Assembly: GCA_013397795.1 (NCBI GenBank)
Contig: VZTJ01003852.1
Span: 105,840-169,839 of the forward strand
Source: Orthonyx spaldingii
Taxonomy: Eukaryota; Chordata; Aves; Passeriformes; Orthonychidae
Length of the DNA stretch: 64,000 nt
Reading direction: 5' to 3'
Under the pieces are notes generated by a model. That model was given only the letters and a program-made list of their open reading frames with translations. It was not told the origin of the DNA and ran no database searches. Positions 49,801 through 63,911 of this stretch are shown piece after piece (position 1 is the first letter of the stretch; the number at the start of each line of letters is the position of its first letter). The translations under genes and the position numbers were made by a program.

Positions 49801-52800
49801 ACTTTAAAATAGAACATAAGTCAATACTCTGGAAATGAAATACCCCCGTCCATTACAGCAGATGTTTCAACATGGGTATAAAAATTTACTTTCTTGCAGT
49901 ATTGTTGTATAGTTCCAAATTATTGTTATATAAATTCCAAGGCATTTTAATAGTAATTTTAAAAATCCTACAGAAATACTATTTCCATAATATCTCCCCC
50001 TCTTAATTGCTGTACCAGGAAGCACACTGCAACAGAACTATCTGCCAAAATGGAAAGATCAGGCCAATATGCAGAGGCACAGGAAAAGTAAAATATTCAA
50101 GTAATTTTTTTGACCACCACAGGGATTTTTCAAAACATTATTCTTTGATTTACAGTGGAACAAACTGTCAGGTAGCACTATTTCATTAAAAAACTTTTTA
50201 TGTACAAATACCCAGGACAAATTGTAGTTACCTTGGTAATTTGTTAGCATGTGGTTATTTCAAATAAAAATATTGCATAGATTTTATAATACTATACTAT
50301 TTGCATAGATTAAAAGATGAAGAAAGGAAAGTGTTATGAGTGCATCCTGGTTACCATGGACACATTCCATTCTCGATGTTATTTGGAGGTGCAAGTGGTA
50401 AAGCAATTCACTACCACATTGCTTACTCCATTGGCATTTTCTTCATTAAAAAAGAGACAAAGAAAGGATGAGCAAACTAAACAGCAGCAACCAAACAAAG
50501 CTTCAGGTAAGGTCATTGCAATTTTTTAAACAAATAAAACAACTAAAACATTTAAGTGAAAATTAGAAAAAAATAAACTATTTAGGGAGTGTCTGTTGTC
50601 AAAATTAATCTGAACAGTAGATTACCAGAAGCATAGAACTATTTACATTGTATGAGAAAATAATATTTGAAATTTGTCACATGGTTAAGGATATATGTCT
50701 CATTCTTCCTTTAATTTAATGTAATTTGGAGGTTATAGAAATAAAGACAAGTCTCACAAGTCAGACTCATACTGTATAATAAGAATCCTCTGGGGGAAGT
50801 TGAAGACAGACGGTGTGAATTGTGAAACCCTGTACAAAGGCAAATACGAGAAACTTTTTCTTCCCCAGTACACATTTTTAGGATTTCAAACTTCTTCAGA
50901 TTCAGCTGTTTCCTTTGCTTAAAACTAGTTACTCAAAATATAATTTCTCAGATTACAGGCTATATGGAGACTAATTTTTCTCTTAAATTGTTCTCCTTTA
51001 AACAGTTAGACATTCATCAGAGAAGGAAGGTGACTCCAGAATCTAGAAAATAATGTTGTTGAGATTCAGGAGATCTAGATGCAAACATTCTCCTCTGTCC
51101 CAGGTAAATGGCCTAAATCCCCAGTCCTTGTTTTCATCCTTGGATTTGTTACTACAGTCCAAGCTCTCATTCCACTGTGCAGTGAAGCCATTTTGTCTTC
51201 TACTGAGAAAATGTCACATTCTCAGTTAGAGACTTTATCTCTACGAAATCTCTTTTCCCAGACTATTTTATCCCATATTATATTACTTCTCCATAGATTT
51301 TTTAAAAAAAACAACCTGTGCTTTTGGTTGGGTTTTGCAGTTGGAGAAGACCACAAAAATTTGATTTCAAAATTAGAGTATTCAAATGCTTCTGTCACTC
51401 ATTTTATCATTTTATCTTATTTTCTCTTGCACAGTGTTGTTGCATTTTTGCTACAATTTCAAATTAATATACTGGTTTTAATTCACTACCATGTAGTTTG
51501 GTTAAGAAATTGCCTGTTTCACCCTCACATAAATCTTTACAAAATAAAAGTGGAATAAATATCAGCATTACTGAAATATCTTAAAGGAGATAACTATAAA
51601 TTAGATATTTCTAAAATAATGATCTGTATAACTAAATATCTTTCAGTTAATTGGTTGCTTGAGGCCAGTACCTGCTAATCGGTTGCCTAAGAATTTGTAA
51701 ATCTGGGCTCAACCTCCAAGCCATGAAGTCAAATGCTTTCACTAGATATTTTAAATTTTGAAATTAATTAGTGAAAATTTCCATCTTACCTGCTTCCTTC
51801 ATCTTTTCAATCCCTGTTAATGTAGATGCAATTTTACTTATGAAATAGCACCTCTCTGGTCATAGTTTTTTCTACTCTTACTCTAACATAGCTGCATCTA
51901 ATTAAGAAGCTGATACCATAGTACTGGGCTTTTTTTTTACTTTATAGTGAAGTTTTTCACACAGTTGCATTTACATCCACACTGCAATTTTGACTGCATA
52001 AGATATAAAGGAAAATTTGTGTTGAACTGCAGAAATCTTTAGGCTTAGACACAGCTATGCTCATTTTGCAAGTGAATGAAGCTGAAGATTCTAGGTCACT
52101 TTTAAAAATGCAAAACAGGTACCTTAACATTTTACTCAATTTTCACCAAGAAGAGGCAACCATGTATTGTGTCTAAACTATGGAACCAGCTAGCACTGTC
52201 AACGGACAGGTATTTGTAAAAGAACTAAAATAAAATGTTTCATAATTTTACAAAGAGCTGGAGTGAGGCTATCCTCAGGCATGGACACTGACCCAGCTCA
52301 AGCCAATGCTATTTTGATCCCTGTGGGATAAGCTGCTGCAGAACTGTAACATACACGGGCAATTGTTTTATGCGAGGCTACAACGGCATATTGTGATTAA
52401 CTTAAAAGCAAGAATGCAGATCTTGTAGGACTTAAGAACTTGTTAAGTCTTCTTTTTTCCTTTCTGCCTCCAAAACCAGTTAGATTCTTGGTAATGAACA
52501 TATATGACTGGACAAAGCAGATTATTTTGAGAGCCCTGATTTGGTTAATATGCAAGAATGTGAACACTAGCAAATGCAGCCTGGAAGAAGGAACTACACT
52601 GGTTTCAGGGGTGATGGTGGTATGTAGCTCAAAATTACTGTCAGGGTTTGCCCTATTTTATTGAAAAAGAAAATAAAATGGACTATCAAGAGGTTGCAGT
52701 TAATGAAGTCTTAATTTATTTAGGGTTCTCAGAAGTCTTTGAAGGACAACATTTTAGGAGTAAACACAAAAAATGAAACACATCTGGGTGCAATAGTGCA

Positions 52801-55800
52801 AGAGTCCACCAAACTGAAATTAGACTAAAGCTGTGCACTAGTGCTATTCCACATTTCAGGGATGAACAATATGAAATCAAATAGGTACTAGTTGCTGCCT
52901 GCTATGTCTGTGAAATTGGATGCTTTTTGATCTTTCGGAAATTTATAAACTTTCTTCTCAAATTTAAGGTAGGGCTTACAAGATCCCTGCTTCATTTGAC
53001 AACTGACACAAAACTCTAACATTTGCATTTGCTATAGTACGGAAAATTATACAAATTACTATTTTGCCTACACTGATAGGATTACATCTCTACAGGATAG
53101 TAGTTTCCTTCTGATGTGCACTCATGAGAAGAAAAAATAGGTCTCTTTGGCATTCACTAGACACAGTCCATTTTTTAGTCTTTCTAAGAGATGTCCATTT
53201 CATATATGCCAAAGAGTCTAAAGTGCAAAACCTAATACCCAGCTGTGTTAAAGTAACTGTTCTACAAGAAAACTCATACACAACATTGGGTTGAAATTCT
53301 GGACAGCAGTGTGTACTTGAAAGTTTGTACAGATTCTTCTCAGGACCACATTAGTCATCATACAAACCCGTGTACTTCCCTTCCCTATGTCTGCTTTGGT
53401 TTTGGAGAAAAAAAAGTTTTACTATTAATAGCAAGAAAAGCTAAAACTATTTAGTCAGCAAACAAAAATACAACAGTGACTGTAGCAGAGTACAGAGGTA
53501 AAGACAATGACACACGGAGAAAAGATAACTTCTTGCTGTCAAGGCAAACGGTTTTGTGCAGTGCTTTTAACAAATATTTCAAGTGCATGAAGGAGAAATG
53601 TCTCAATTTCAAAATTTCACATGTAGCAACTATGAAGCTGATAATTTTTCCCTCACTTCACTCACACTCAGAAACATCAATCCACTTAAGCCAAAGGATT
53701 AGCTTTGTGTGTATGTGTGCATGACTACCAAAGGCTGCCACTTAGAGCATCTGAAAAACATTTTAGTAAAATACAGGAGGAAGATTTAATAAAAAGCTTG
53801 GAAATAATAATTGTCTTCCTTTGGAGAATGCAGTAGTTATATTTGAGCACAAAATCTGTTGTCTTGCCATGGTCTCCTCCCTTTCTCTTAGTTACATATC
53901 TGGTTTATTTCTATTTTAGTATTTTTCTTCTTTGGTTTTTCCAGAGTTTGTGGGTGGGAGAGAGAATAAATAAAAAGTGAAGAAAGTAAGAAAATAAAGT
54001 AGGTAACGCTGTTTATCACAGCTGCTTACAGCACAGGTGCTTTGGAAGCTAGGGTCTACCTTTATACAGACTTGTGCACGTAGATCAGAGAAACAACACA
54101 AGAGCGAGAGACAATGCAGAAGGGAGGGGATGTGCTGAAGGGAAAGCAAACCTATCAGAGGGAATAAAATATTACTCTAGAGGATCAGAGTCTTCAATTA
54201 TGAGCATGATACTTGCTATTTATTAATGTGATTAAACAGGCAGTCCTAGATCAGACCGCCACAAAGAGATTATTCAACTACTTAACAGAACAAAGGATGC
54301 AAACTAAGTGCAAGACATAATATTCCTTTCTAGATGGGTAAGACATTGACAGGTTTAATTTAAAACCATTTCTTTTAGTTTTATCCTCCCTAATTCAGTT
54401 TCAAGGTCTCCCTGTTACAATTTCAGGTCAAGTCTATGCTTTAATTTTTATTTTTTTTTTTTTGTGTTTGAGTTTGTTTCCTCTTTGTTAGAGTAAAAAA
54501 CCCCAAACAACAGAATAGAGCAGTGAGATTCCCGGTATCTGTATAAAATGTCCTGAAGTACAGCAGTGTTACAGTGCAAAGTAATTTTTAGGGAATTTGC
54601 AACTCTTTTGGTAGGGTCTGTACATATAACTGGCAATGCTTTTTGTTACAGATGAAATCCTAGTTAAATCATCCCACAGCTCCCTTCTTGGATACTTCTT
54701 ATCTTCCTGATTTGCATATATCTGCCACCAGTTTAATCTAATATCTGATAGAAACTGTTTTCCTGTATTCTTGCGTGGGCAGCTCAGTTTCAGCACTGAC
54801 ATCTCCTGCTCTAAATTTTGAGAAACATCTATTGCACTGGCCCCTAAAATCTCATTACATTTTTTAAGAACAAGCTAACACTATCAGTGTGTTTTTCAAA
54901 GTTCCCTTGCTGTCTGTTTACGGCTTTAATTCCACCTCAAATCAAAAGACAGGAACACTAAAGAATCCACCACATGGTGCAGGCATTCCAATATACTTGA
55001 CTCCTATGTGTGTCTCCAGTTTTCAGAAAAAGCTGTGTTAACAAGCATGCCCTTTCTCTCAATCAGCTATGAGCTATCAGCTCAGTACCACAGGTAGCAT
55101 GTGCTGCTGTGATTTTTTTCCTGTTTCTTCAAACGCTAGAATTTTTTCAGTCCAATTTTAATTACTCGTTTTACATGAAACTTAACATTTGTTACCTTTA
55201 GGTTTCATTCTCATTGTAAAGTGCATAGGAGGAAACAACTGTACAACTCAGCTGTAGCACCAACTTAGGAAAAGCTGAAATCTATCATTTGCCATGATAA
55301 TTTGATGTGCACATATATTAAAACATACATTGCATTTTCTGTCACAAGTATCTGCTTGCTTTTTTGATGCTTTCCAGCTACACAGCTTCTCCTGCCTGCA
55401 ATCCCCATCTGCTGTCATTCCTTTCACTCTATTGTTCACTATCATCCTATTATGTTATTTAGAACTCTGGCTTCAGACACTCTCCCAGGCTTCTGCTTCT
55501 ACAGTATTATTTTGAGTTTTTCAACAAATGATTTTTATCATTTTACTGTGTACTAGTGTTCATTCTTCTACTTCCCACCCTTCTCCAGATAGTTTGCATA
55601 ATTCAGGTTTCAGGTAACAAATGACATTTACACTGGTTGCACCCAGTGCACAATTTTAATCTAATTTAGTGAAGTCCATCCAAAACCTGCAGGCACTTTT
55701 ACTTTGGTTTAATTTAGGCTTATTTCAGTTTAACACAAACTGATTTAGTTTATACCCAAACAAAATTAAGCAAATCTTTACAATAAAAATCCATAGAGCA

Positions 55801-58800
55801 GTTTAGACCAGCAAATTTGTTTAAAAATAATTTTACACTGGTGCATCTTTAGGTAAGAGCTTTCACAGCCTATCTCACTTTGAGATAAAAATTCTGAACC
55901 TTTTCTAGCTATGTCTTCTACACTTCTTGCCTTTTTCCTTCCCCTGAGCACTTTGCCAAGTGCATTTAATTACTATTAATAAATGAAAAAGGTATAAATA
56001 TACAGTATGCCTAGTCAAGTAAACCTATCTGATTGTTCATTGTGAATGGTACTGTGTATGTGGAAAATGAAATAATGTAAACTGCTCTTGGTTAATAAAG
56101 GCAACAGAAAAGAAGAAATACTTAGTTTTCTAACTTGAAGCAAGAAAAACAAGACAGTGGGTAAGAACACAAACTTACCTTGTGAAACACGAAAGCAGAA
56201 TTACTCCTGAAGTATCCCAAGACAGAGAACAAGATTGATAAGGATGTAGTACCTAAGTAAGGCAAGTGAAAAATATAACAAAATCTTTCTCTGGAAGAAC
56301 ACGCACTGGCAATAATGAACATGTGAACATCACTTGGTTACAGCAAGAAATGCTTACGTCATTAAGAAGAAAGTAGTGGTGATTGCTTACCTTGAGAAAC
56401 TATTTCACCTTTGTGACCCAAAATTCACCCTTGTCAGGTAGGACTAGATCAAGTATGATACTTTTAAAGAAAGCCACAAATATTAAAACCATGCATAAAA
56501 CTTAAAATGGGAGCTTAAACATTGCAATTCTGTGAGATCCTGCTGTTTGTATATTAAAGACTGGTTATAAGTAGACAAAACCCAGCTAAGACAAGAGTAA
56601 AAATAGATCTCTAGGCTACAAGTGATATAGTAAAACCAGATTAATAGTAAATAATGGTAACAGAGAATTAACGAAGATTATCACCTTTAACATACCTTAA
56701 TTGTAACTGATATGAGAATGTTCCAATGCATCTGCAAATTAACAGCTCAACCACTATCGAAAAAGAATTTTGTAAGCCCACACAACAGCACTGCATTATC
56801 ATAGGCTCACTAAGAACTCAATTTCAAATAATCACTCAGTATCAGTTATATATCTAATTTCAAATCAATAAATGAATGTTTCACAGGATTAGGTATTTGG
56901 TAACATTTGTGTGTGGGGGGGAAAAACTCCAAAACAACCACCCTCCAAAAAAGAGAATTGAGTCTTCTTGCAAGGTGAGTTCCATCACTTATATTGCTGT
57001 GCGTGATGCCTTCTGTGGAGAAATCTTGCTTCACCAGCAACAAAAGCCCTGAAATTCCAGCATTGCCAGTTCAACACATCATAAATTGCATTTCAGTTAT
57101 GAAAAGTCCAAATTTTCCTATGCCAGTTCTCGTGCTATATTACATCTTCAATATTGCAGCATAACCAAAGAATTCCCAAATCTTCCCCAAAACCTTATGG
57201 ATAAGATCAAGCAAATGCATACATCCAGATGTGGCACATCACGGAAGAAGTGAGAGGTACCATCAGGCACCCAAACTAAAACACGTTACAACATTGCTAA
57301 ACAAACTTATTTTAGCTTTGGACAGAAATACCTGACAACAATATTCATGTTTTTCCAATGCAGCATTATTTCCCCAGAGCAACTGTCTCCATTTTCCAAG
57401 AAGCTCTACTGTTTACTTTGATGTCTGAATTAGAGACAGCAAAAAAGCAAGGGAGATTTCCCTATGTATTTTAGGCTTAACAAACATTCTCCTGATAATA
57501 ACTGCATAATACTATGTGATATCATTACCATGAAAATGTTCAATTCTCTTGGAAATACACCTTGTCAGCTTAGCAGAGCATTTCCTGAGCTGGGACAAAA
57601 TGGCTGCCTTCTTCTGGTCTCATCAAACTATACTTGAAATATTTCTCATTTACGACAACAAGAAGAAGTTCCTAGTTTTATGCAATTGAAGTCCTCCACA
57701 GAAATAGCTCATAATAAAAAAATAATCTTTTTAACTCCCTCTTGAGAAATTTCTGTGCTCTTTTTGTTTGTTAAGAACACAAATCTCTTTTGAAAAGTCA
57801 CAGAAGAGGCTTGAATAGAATTGGTCAGGCTAGGTAATAATTGATATGACATCCTTCAGGTTTCAAATGCAAATAAAATAGTAGAATTTTGAAAAAGGTT
57901 CATCTCCCACAGATCTTTACTCAAAACAAGACTTATCTTTCAAAAAATTGTTTTGTCTAACATGAAATTAATTTCAGCTCAATTACTATTAGAACATCTG
58001 TTAATTTTCCTCCCCCCCAAACCATCTGGCTTAAGCACTTCAAATGGCATCTGCTGTCAATCAAATAGGTTACATATCAAATGTCATCATGAAGACTTAA
58101 AAACAAGCCCAAGACATAACAGTTAACTTTATAGCACCTTTTTTCCAAATGGAGGAGCTATCCTTGCAGGTTTAATAAAGCATGAAGGTTCTCATAACTG
58201 AAAATCAGCCAGCCCACAACCACTACAATGATCATTTATTAATGTCTCCTAAAATGGAAATTTTATTGAAAATAAGTTGTTGGGGTTTTTTTGTTTAGTT
58301 TTGTTTCATTTTTGTTTGGGTTACGTTGTTGGTGGTGTGGAGGTGGTTTTTTGTTTGTTTGGGTTTTTGTAGTGTAGGACTAGGAGAGATCAGTTACAGA
58401 ATTGGGTTTTTTATTGAAAAAGGATTTTTTTAAAAAAATGTTCTTAAAGATTTAAGTGCTGTAGGTTCAGAATTTTTGCTTACAACTAAAAAAGCCTGAA
58501 GAAAACCTTTATTTTTTAAAATTAAAACAACTAATTATAGGATCATTTAAGTAAACACTGTAGTACTCAGTATCTAAAATAATTTGCTGTGCTCAGAATG
58601 TATTGATTTAATCAGAAACTGGTTGAAGATGTGGAGGTGAACACCAAACAACAGGAGCAATGAGGGGTAAACAACAAGAACATTCATCAGAACTGTTTTC
58701 CCAGTTAGTTATACTGTTTGCTCATCTACATGTCCTGTGTAGATTTGTTAGAGAGCCCAGTTGCTGATCTCTGGCCAAACATACAATTCTGTAGTTGCAT

Positions 58801-60045
58801 ATTTCACAGAGCTCAGTTATCCTGGCTGTTACATGAGCAGATCTTATGTGGAATATTGCACAGAGCAACGGCAGCCTTGTGAATGTATGATGCCGGTCTT
58901 TTGTGGGTAAGTAGCTGAACATTTTACTAACATGACAAAATCTTCTGATTAGTGTAGCATTCATTAAATGGTGACAGATGCTAGTATTAATTACATGTTG
59001 AGCGGATCATTTTCCCATTACATTTCTTTTGTTACCAGCCTCATCATTCCAGTTATCAGTCTGCTCTATAAGCAGATTAAGCACTAGACTTTTTTTGGGG
59101 GGCTGGGGGATGTGTGTCTATATTCCTTGTTTGACCAAAATGGGCGACCGATCTTTCTTACACTACCCCACCATCTGGATTCCTCTCTTGCACTTTTTAA
59201 TACCTGTACTTATCATTTGTTAGACAATTTATAAGAAATGTTATTTTGAAAGGTTATTTGTGTGGCTCTCTCAAGCCATCTTACATTTAATGTTGGAAGC
59301 CATAGGATTATTCACTTGCTTTGTACAAGGAGATAACAGCTACTGTTGTTTGTGATAAACCTTGCCAAATTATAACTGGCATATCAAATATTAATTTGGC
59401 ATTTCAAGACCGAAAAACGTGTACAGTGAAAGGTAATGGAAAGAAATACATGAAACAAGTTGCCATTCCTCATGTCAGTCTTGAACAAAAAGATTCCCAT
59501 TCTATGTAATATTACATGCACTCAAACAAAATGAAAACTATTCACCATTCCCATGAATACTAGCAGGATTCCTAGCACACATTTAATGGCCAAGAATGAT
59601 TTTTTATTTATTATGTTTATCCTGACATATACACCAACTTCTCCTTTACAACAACTCAGAGCAGTCCTGGAGAGGAAAAAAGAAGACAAATAAAAAAAAT
59701 TGAAAAGTACAAATGACAAAGTCATTCATTTGGAAATGATTTCTGCCATAAACCAATAGGTTATAAATTGAAAGTTGTCAGAGGAGAAGGACATTGGAAT
59801 AATAACTAATCGAAGGATGATCAAGAGTCATTAATGTGATTTTGGTACAGAAAGTTAAATACAATCCTAAAATTTAAATCACCCAGGATTTTCCAGAAGA
59901 CATGGGGAAGTAACAATGCTTTTGCACATGGTACTCGTTAGGCTTATTATTAAGAACAAAAGTATTAATGGGAAGAAATACATTCAAAAGATGAGAGTGA
60001 CCAAGAAGCAGAGAGTCTGTTTCACAAGCGGAGACTGAAAAAAAC

Positions 60046-60136
60046 AAACCAAACCAAACCAAACCCTATCCAGAGCGCATATTTACTAAATATATACAAT
60101 ATATCATATATACAAACACACACACACACACACATA
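60046..60136. repeat. (AAACC)n and (CA)n microsatellites
   Basis: An AAACC-type run at 60046-60065 is followed by a CA dinucleotide run at about 60113-60138, separated by AT-rich sequence. Confidence 0.9.
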
Positions 60137-60324
60137 CACAGCATTGTTACCTACACACAAGATATCCAAACAAAATAAATGTAAATTAACCTACATAACT
60201 GCACTTCTAACCATTAGAAAAGTGATGGCCTGGAGGAGTTGTTCGGTGTGAAGTAGCAGAAGAAAAAAAGCCTCACTACTTTTGAAATACATCAAATCCC
60301 ATTTATGCTATGAAGATCTATTAT

Positions 60325-60400
60325 GTGACTGGATGAAACAGCAGGCACTGGGACTGGATGACCTGAAGTTGTCTCTTTCAGTCTTATATTTCTGCAGTGG
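60325..60400 (+). mobile_element. CR1-like 3' tail fragment
   Basis: GGACTGGATGACCTGAAGTT followed by TCTCTTTCAGTC resembles the CR1 tail block GGACTGGATGACCTCTAGAG and TCCCTTCCAACC. Short and diverged. Confidence 0.5.
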
Positions 60401-62476
60401 AACTGGCAGATGCCCACGCAGGGGAAATATGTGAAATAGTTTCTGTGCATTTGTAAAATTATGATTGCTGACTTAAAATAGCTACTTCTAAAAAATTATG
60501 TTCACTGATGGCTCAGAAGATCTCTCCTTCCATACAATCCAACTGGGTGAACTGTATTCTATGAATGCTCATTTATGCATCTGTACCTCTGTACAGTTTA
60601 CTTTTATAAGAGTTACTTGCAATGGGTTACAGGGCTCTCCCCTTCTCCTTACTCTTCCTCCTTGAAGTACCTTATGCAGAAACTAGATGGGATTCTTTCC
60701 TTCCTAACTTCTCAATGGAAGCACAAGCTTGCTGCTCACTTGTCAATACCTTTATAAATGAAGAAGTCCTGACTAGCTCCAATTTTGACAGATAATTGAT
60801 ACTGAGTTTTTATCTGGGATGGAAGCTGTCTCTTGCTACAAAACAAAGGTACCATAAGGGTCTCTTTGCCACATTTTGGACACAAACACCTCCACACAGA
60901 TAAGGTGGTTTATTTATAGTTGGATTTTTTTCCCCCAAGTACTGTTGCATTTGACTAGTTAGAAGAATTCAACAAAGCATCTCTTTTTGTCTGCTACCAG
61001 TATCTTGCCCAAAGCAGGCCCTGCTTTCCTTTTTCCAGGTGGTCCAGTTTCTCTAGATTTTAGTTAAACAGCATACTGAAGTACCCCTTGCTGTTATTAC
61101 AGGTACCTACATTGAAGGAGTAACTTACCAGTAACAAAATAACTCACATGCTTACAGCTGAAGATGTGTGCCCCTGTGGTATCATGTTCTAGGTTCTCTG
61201 TTTGTCTGTCATGTCCTCTTTATTTGATTATTGCCCTATACTTAGCTTCAACAAACTTAGTAGTGTATGCTTAGCTCTACTCAGACACATCCTTTCTGTC
61301 AATTTACAGTAATTCCTGTTAATTAATTTTAGTTATACAACAGTTTGGGCCTACTATAGTGACTTGAGGCAGGCAGCAGCAGACTTCAAAAATGTCTTCT
61401 GGAGAACACCCCTAATCTATGAGGTTGCATGACAGAAGAAAAATGTCAATTCTGTTGAATGGGGAAAAAGCCAAACAAAAGCCACAGATATTTCACATGG
61501 CTCATGTGAACACAAAGCCCACTGCCGTGGACTTGCTTTACTGTAACCCTGATATGGCCTCTTTGTCCAAGTTTCTTGCTCTATCACATTCTTAAGATCT
61601 TCTGTATTTGTACATGATTTCTGGTTCTACGACAGTTTGACTTGATAAGCAGCTGATACTTGGAAATCCTGGCCATGATCACAGGTACACAAGCCTTGGA
61701 GCTTTATAAGAGATGCTGAGTAAATTGATAACCTCATCCTGAAGGAGCTGAATTTCCTGCTCATGAAAAGCCCAAGTAGACCATTCAAAGAAGGGCAACA
61801 CTTGACAGAATTATGGGAGCCTTCATACAAATCCACTATGCAGCCACAAACTCCCTTTTTTGCTTTTGAGGAAAAACAACAGACAGTTCTGAACCCACAC
61901 ACTTCCAAGAATGGGACTATTCAAAGTAGCAGGTTTCAGCACTCATGTAACCATGTGCCCGGGTGCAGGCTTAGACTGTGAGGCCTTTCAGGCAAAGACT
62001 GTTATTTATTAGGAGACTGCAAAATAGCACACAGGGAACGTGAACCAACAATGAGGTCTCCTCCATGCTAACACGGGGTGGCTAAATATATTTTACATGA
62101 GACACAACGTGGAACATCAGTGATGCACATAACTTCAACGGCTATTTTTGACACAGGTCTCTTCTCAGGAGATTCCATAGCCTGTAGAAAGGTTAACTAG
62201 CAGCCACAAGTTTGACAAGTACAGAAGTTAAAACTGGAGACATGTGAAGGTGTTTTGAGGATACCAACTTCCTGGTAATGCTTTGCACAATGAACATTTG
62301 CAGAACAATTTGAACTTACTTACACTGACAGTTATGAAGCTTGTTTTGCATGGTTTATATTAACTGACTTCGGTTTGTTTTCAGGATATATTTGGGCAGC
62401 TGAAAACAAACCCAAGCATAGATACCTGAAGCGTGTGACAGGAAACTGATGTAAGAACCAAAAACCTGACGACAGT

Positions 62477-62510
62477 AATAATAATAATAATAATAATAAC
62501 AACAACAACC
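62477..62510 (+). repeat. (TAA)n then (CAA)n microsatellite
   Basis: About eight TAA units grade directly into AAC units, a compound trinucleotide array. Confidence 0.95.
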
Positions 62511-63697
62511 ATCTTATTTTTTATTATCTGAGTGCAAAAATGAATGGCAAAGAGCCCACAACACTCAATCAGTGGAGCACTGATAGGATTCCTATGTGGT
62601 CAGTGGGAGAGGTCCCCCAGAAGACTACTCAAAAGACTACTCACCTACTCAAAAGCATGTATTTCCCAGTTATTGTGCAGCAGTTCTTCCCTGAAAGAAC
62701 ACATGTTCATTATTTTGGTTTACTTTATGGAAACAAACTGTAAACTTGCTCCTAGTTTAAAAATATGTTGGGGTTTTTTTTTGTTCTGGTGAGACATTTA
62801 GAAAACTTTCTCGGAAAAGTTTCTGAATCTTTACACCTTCTAAATCAGTATGTCCAGCCTGAGACAACCATTTGTGTTTGTCTAATAAATATAAAATAAG
62901 TAAACTAAGTAAAAAATGGATCAAAATGAAACAAAGATTCTAGTATATTTGCATTTTTATTTCATAACCTTATGAACTCATAATCAGATTTGTTAAATTT
63001 CATTTGTTTACTGTCCAATATTCCTCATTGATGATTCTATGAGATTAATCTGAAAAATACTCATTGCACAATTTGCAGGATATTTTTTAAAAATGTTTTA
63101 ACGAACTCTTTTAGGATATTTAGCACTGCTTATTTTCCTGTTTGGTAAACCAGTTATACACACTGGTGAAAGGAAGGACACCTAACATCTTCAGGTACAA
63201 TGTGCAAAATACATATAGCCTTCCCATTCCCAGATGTTAGTTTTATGTTCTTAGAAGGACATGTTAGATTATTGCTTACCCCCCTGCCTTAAGTCTGATT
63301 ACTCTGAAAGTGCAGCTAAACTTATCTTTCTTTAGAAAGAATACTTAAGGATTTGTTGTTTATTTGTGTTAAATGTAGCACCGCATTTATTTGTGAGGCA
63401 TTTCTGAGAGTAGACTTACGTCTGTTTTAAGGGTACAAAATCACAATGTGTATATACTACTTCGCAAGGCTACTAACTCACCATTTTGAAAGATTTTTAT
63501 TTCCTCCTTTCCTCTGGTTCCTCACCCACAGCCCATCCCACAGGCTCGGGAAAGTCCAGGTAGAAGGAATCTCCGACATACTGAGGCTCCTGGTCTAGAC
63601 GCACTTTCCCCCATGCTTGGAAATCCCCTTTTTGGTAGCCAGCCCTCCCGCAGCCAGGCGTTCCCAGCTCTCAGGAGGCCAGGCCAGCGGCACTTAC

Positions 63698-63880
63698 TGG
63701 TGGCGCCTCCGGGGTCGCTTCCTGGCGGCGTTAACAGGGCCCCCGTCCTGCCCCGGCACGGAGGGGCTCCCTCCCCAAGGACAAGCCCTCGCTAAAGCCG
63801 CTGTCCCCTCAGGCTACCGGCCTGCCTTCCTTCATTCCCGGGCGGCCGACAGACCGGCGGCCCTGCCGCCGCCGCCATTT
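63698..63880 (-). other. Probable non-coding first exon, minus strand
   Basis: From the YY1-type ATGGCGGC element to the donor CCACCA|GTAAGTG. The reading frame after that ATG stops within the exon and does not resemble the FBXO36 N-terminus (MASWLPETLF in human), so I treat it as a leader exon of the former FBXO36 transcript or of an antisense RNA. The start is a guess from the motif position. Confidence 0.35.
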
Positions 63881-63897
63881 TGGGACGCCGGCGGGCG

Positions 63898-63911
63898 GTC
63901 TCCATGGCAAC
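63898..63911. promoter_or_regulatory. RFX X-box-like motif
   Basis: GTCTCCATGGCAAC differs from the palindromic X-box GTTGCCATGGCAAC at two positions. X-boxes are bound by RFX factors and are common in shared promoters. Confidence 0.55.

Larger units (their letters stand above)
46899..63529 (-). other. Former FBXO36 upstream intron(s), 16.6 kb
   Basis: Expected to hold the FBXO36 N-terminal coding exon and first introns, but no segment matching the expected GQGPPPSKDYYQLLVT region was found by eye. Present are a TG-rich tract at 58283-58370, a CR1-like fragment at 60.3 kb and simple repeats at 60.05, 60.11 and 62.48 kb. The longest open frame (51079-51558, plus) has AT-rich random composition. 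Confidence 0.45.

Noticed and set aside
51079..51558. 159-codon open frame, plus strand
   Set aside because: AT-rich, Leu/Ile/Phe/His-dominated composition as expected for random AT-rich DNA; no domain, no splice or promoter context.
63497..63680. Minus-strand open frame with plausible protein composition ending GEEPEERRK
   Set aside because: At least two other frames are also open in this GC-rich segment, there is no in-frame ATG or clear acceptor, and it does not match FBXO36 or TRIP12.
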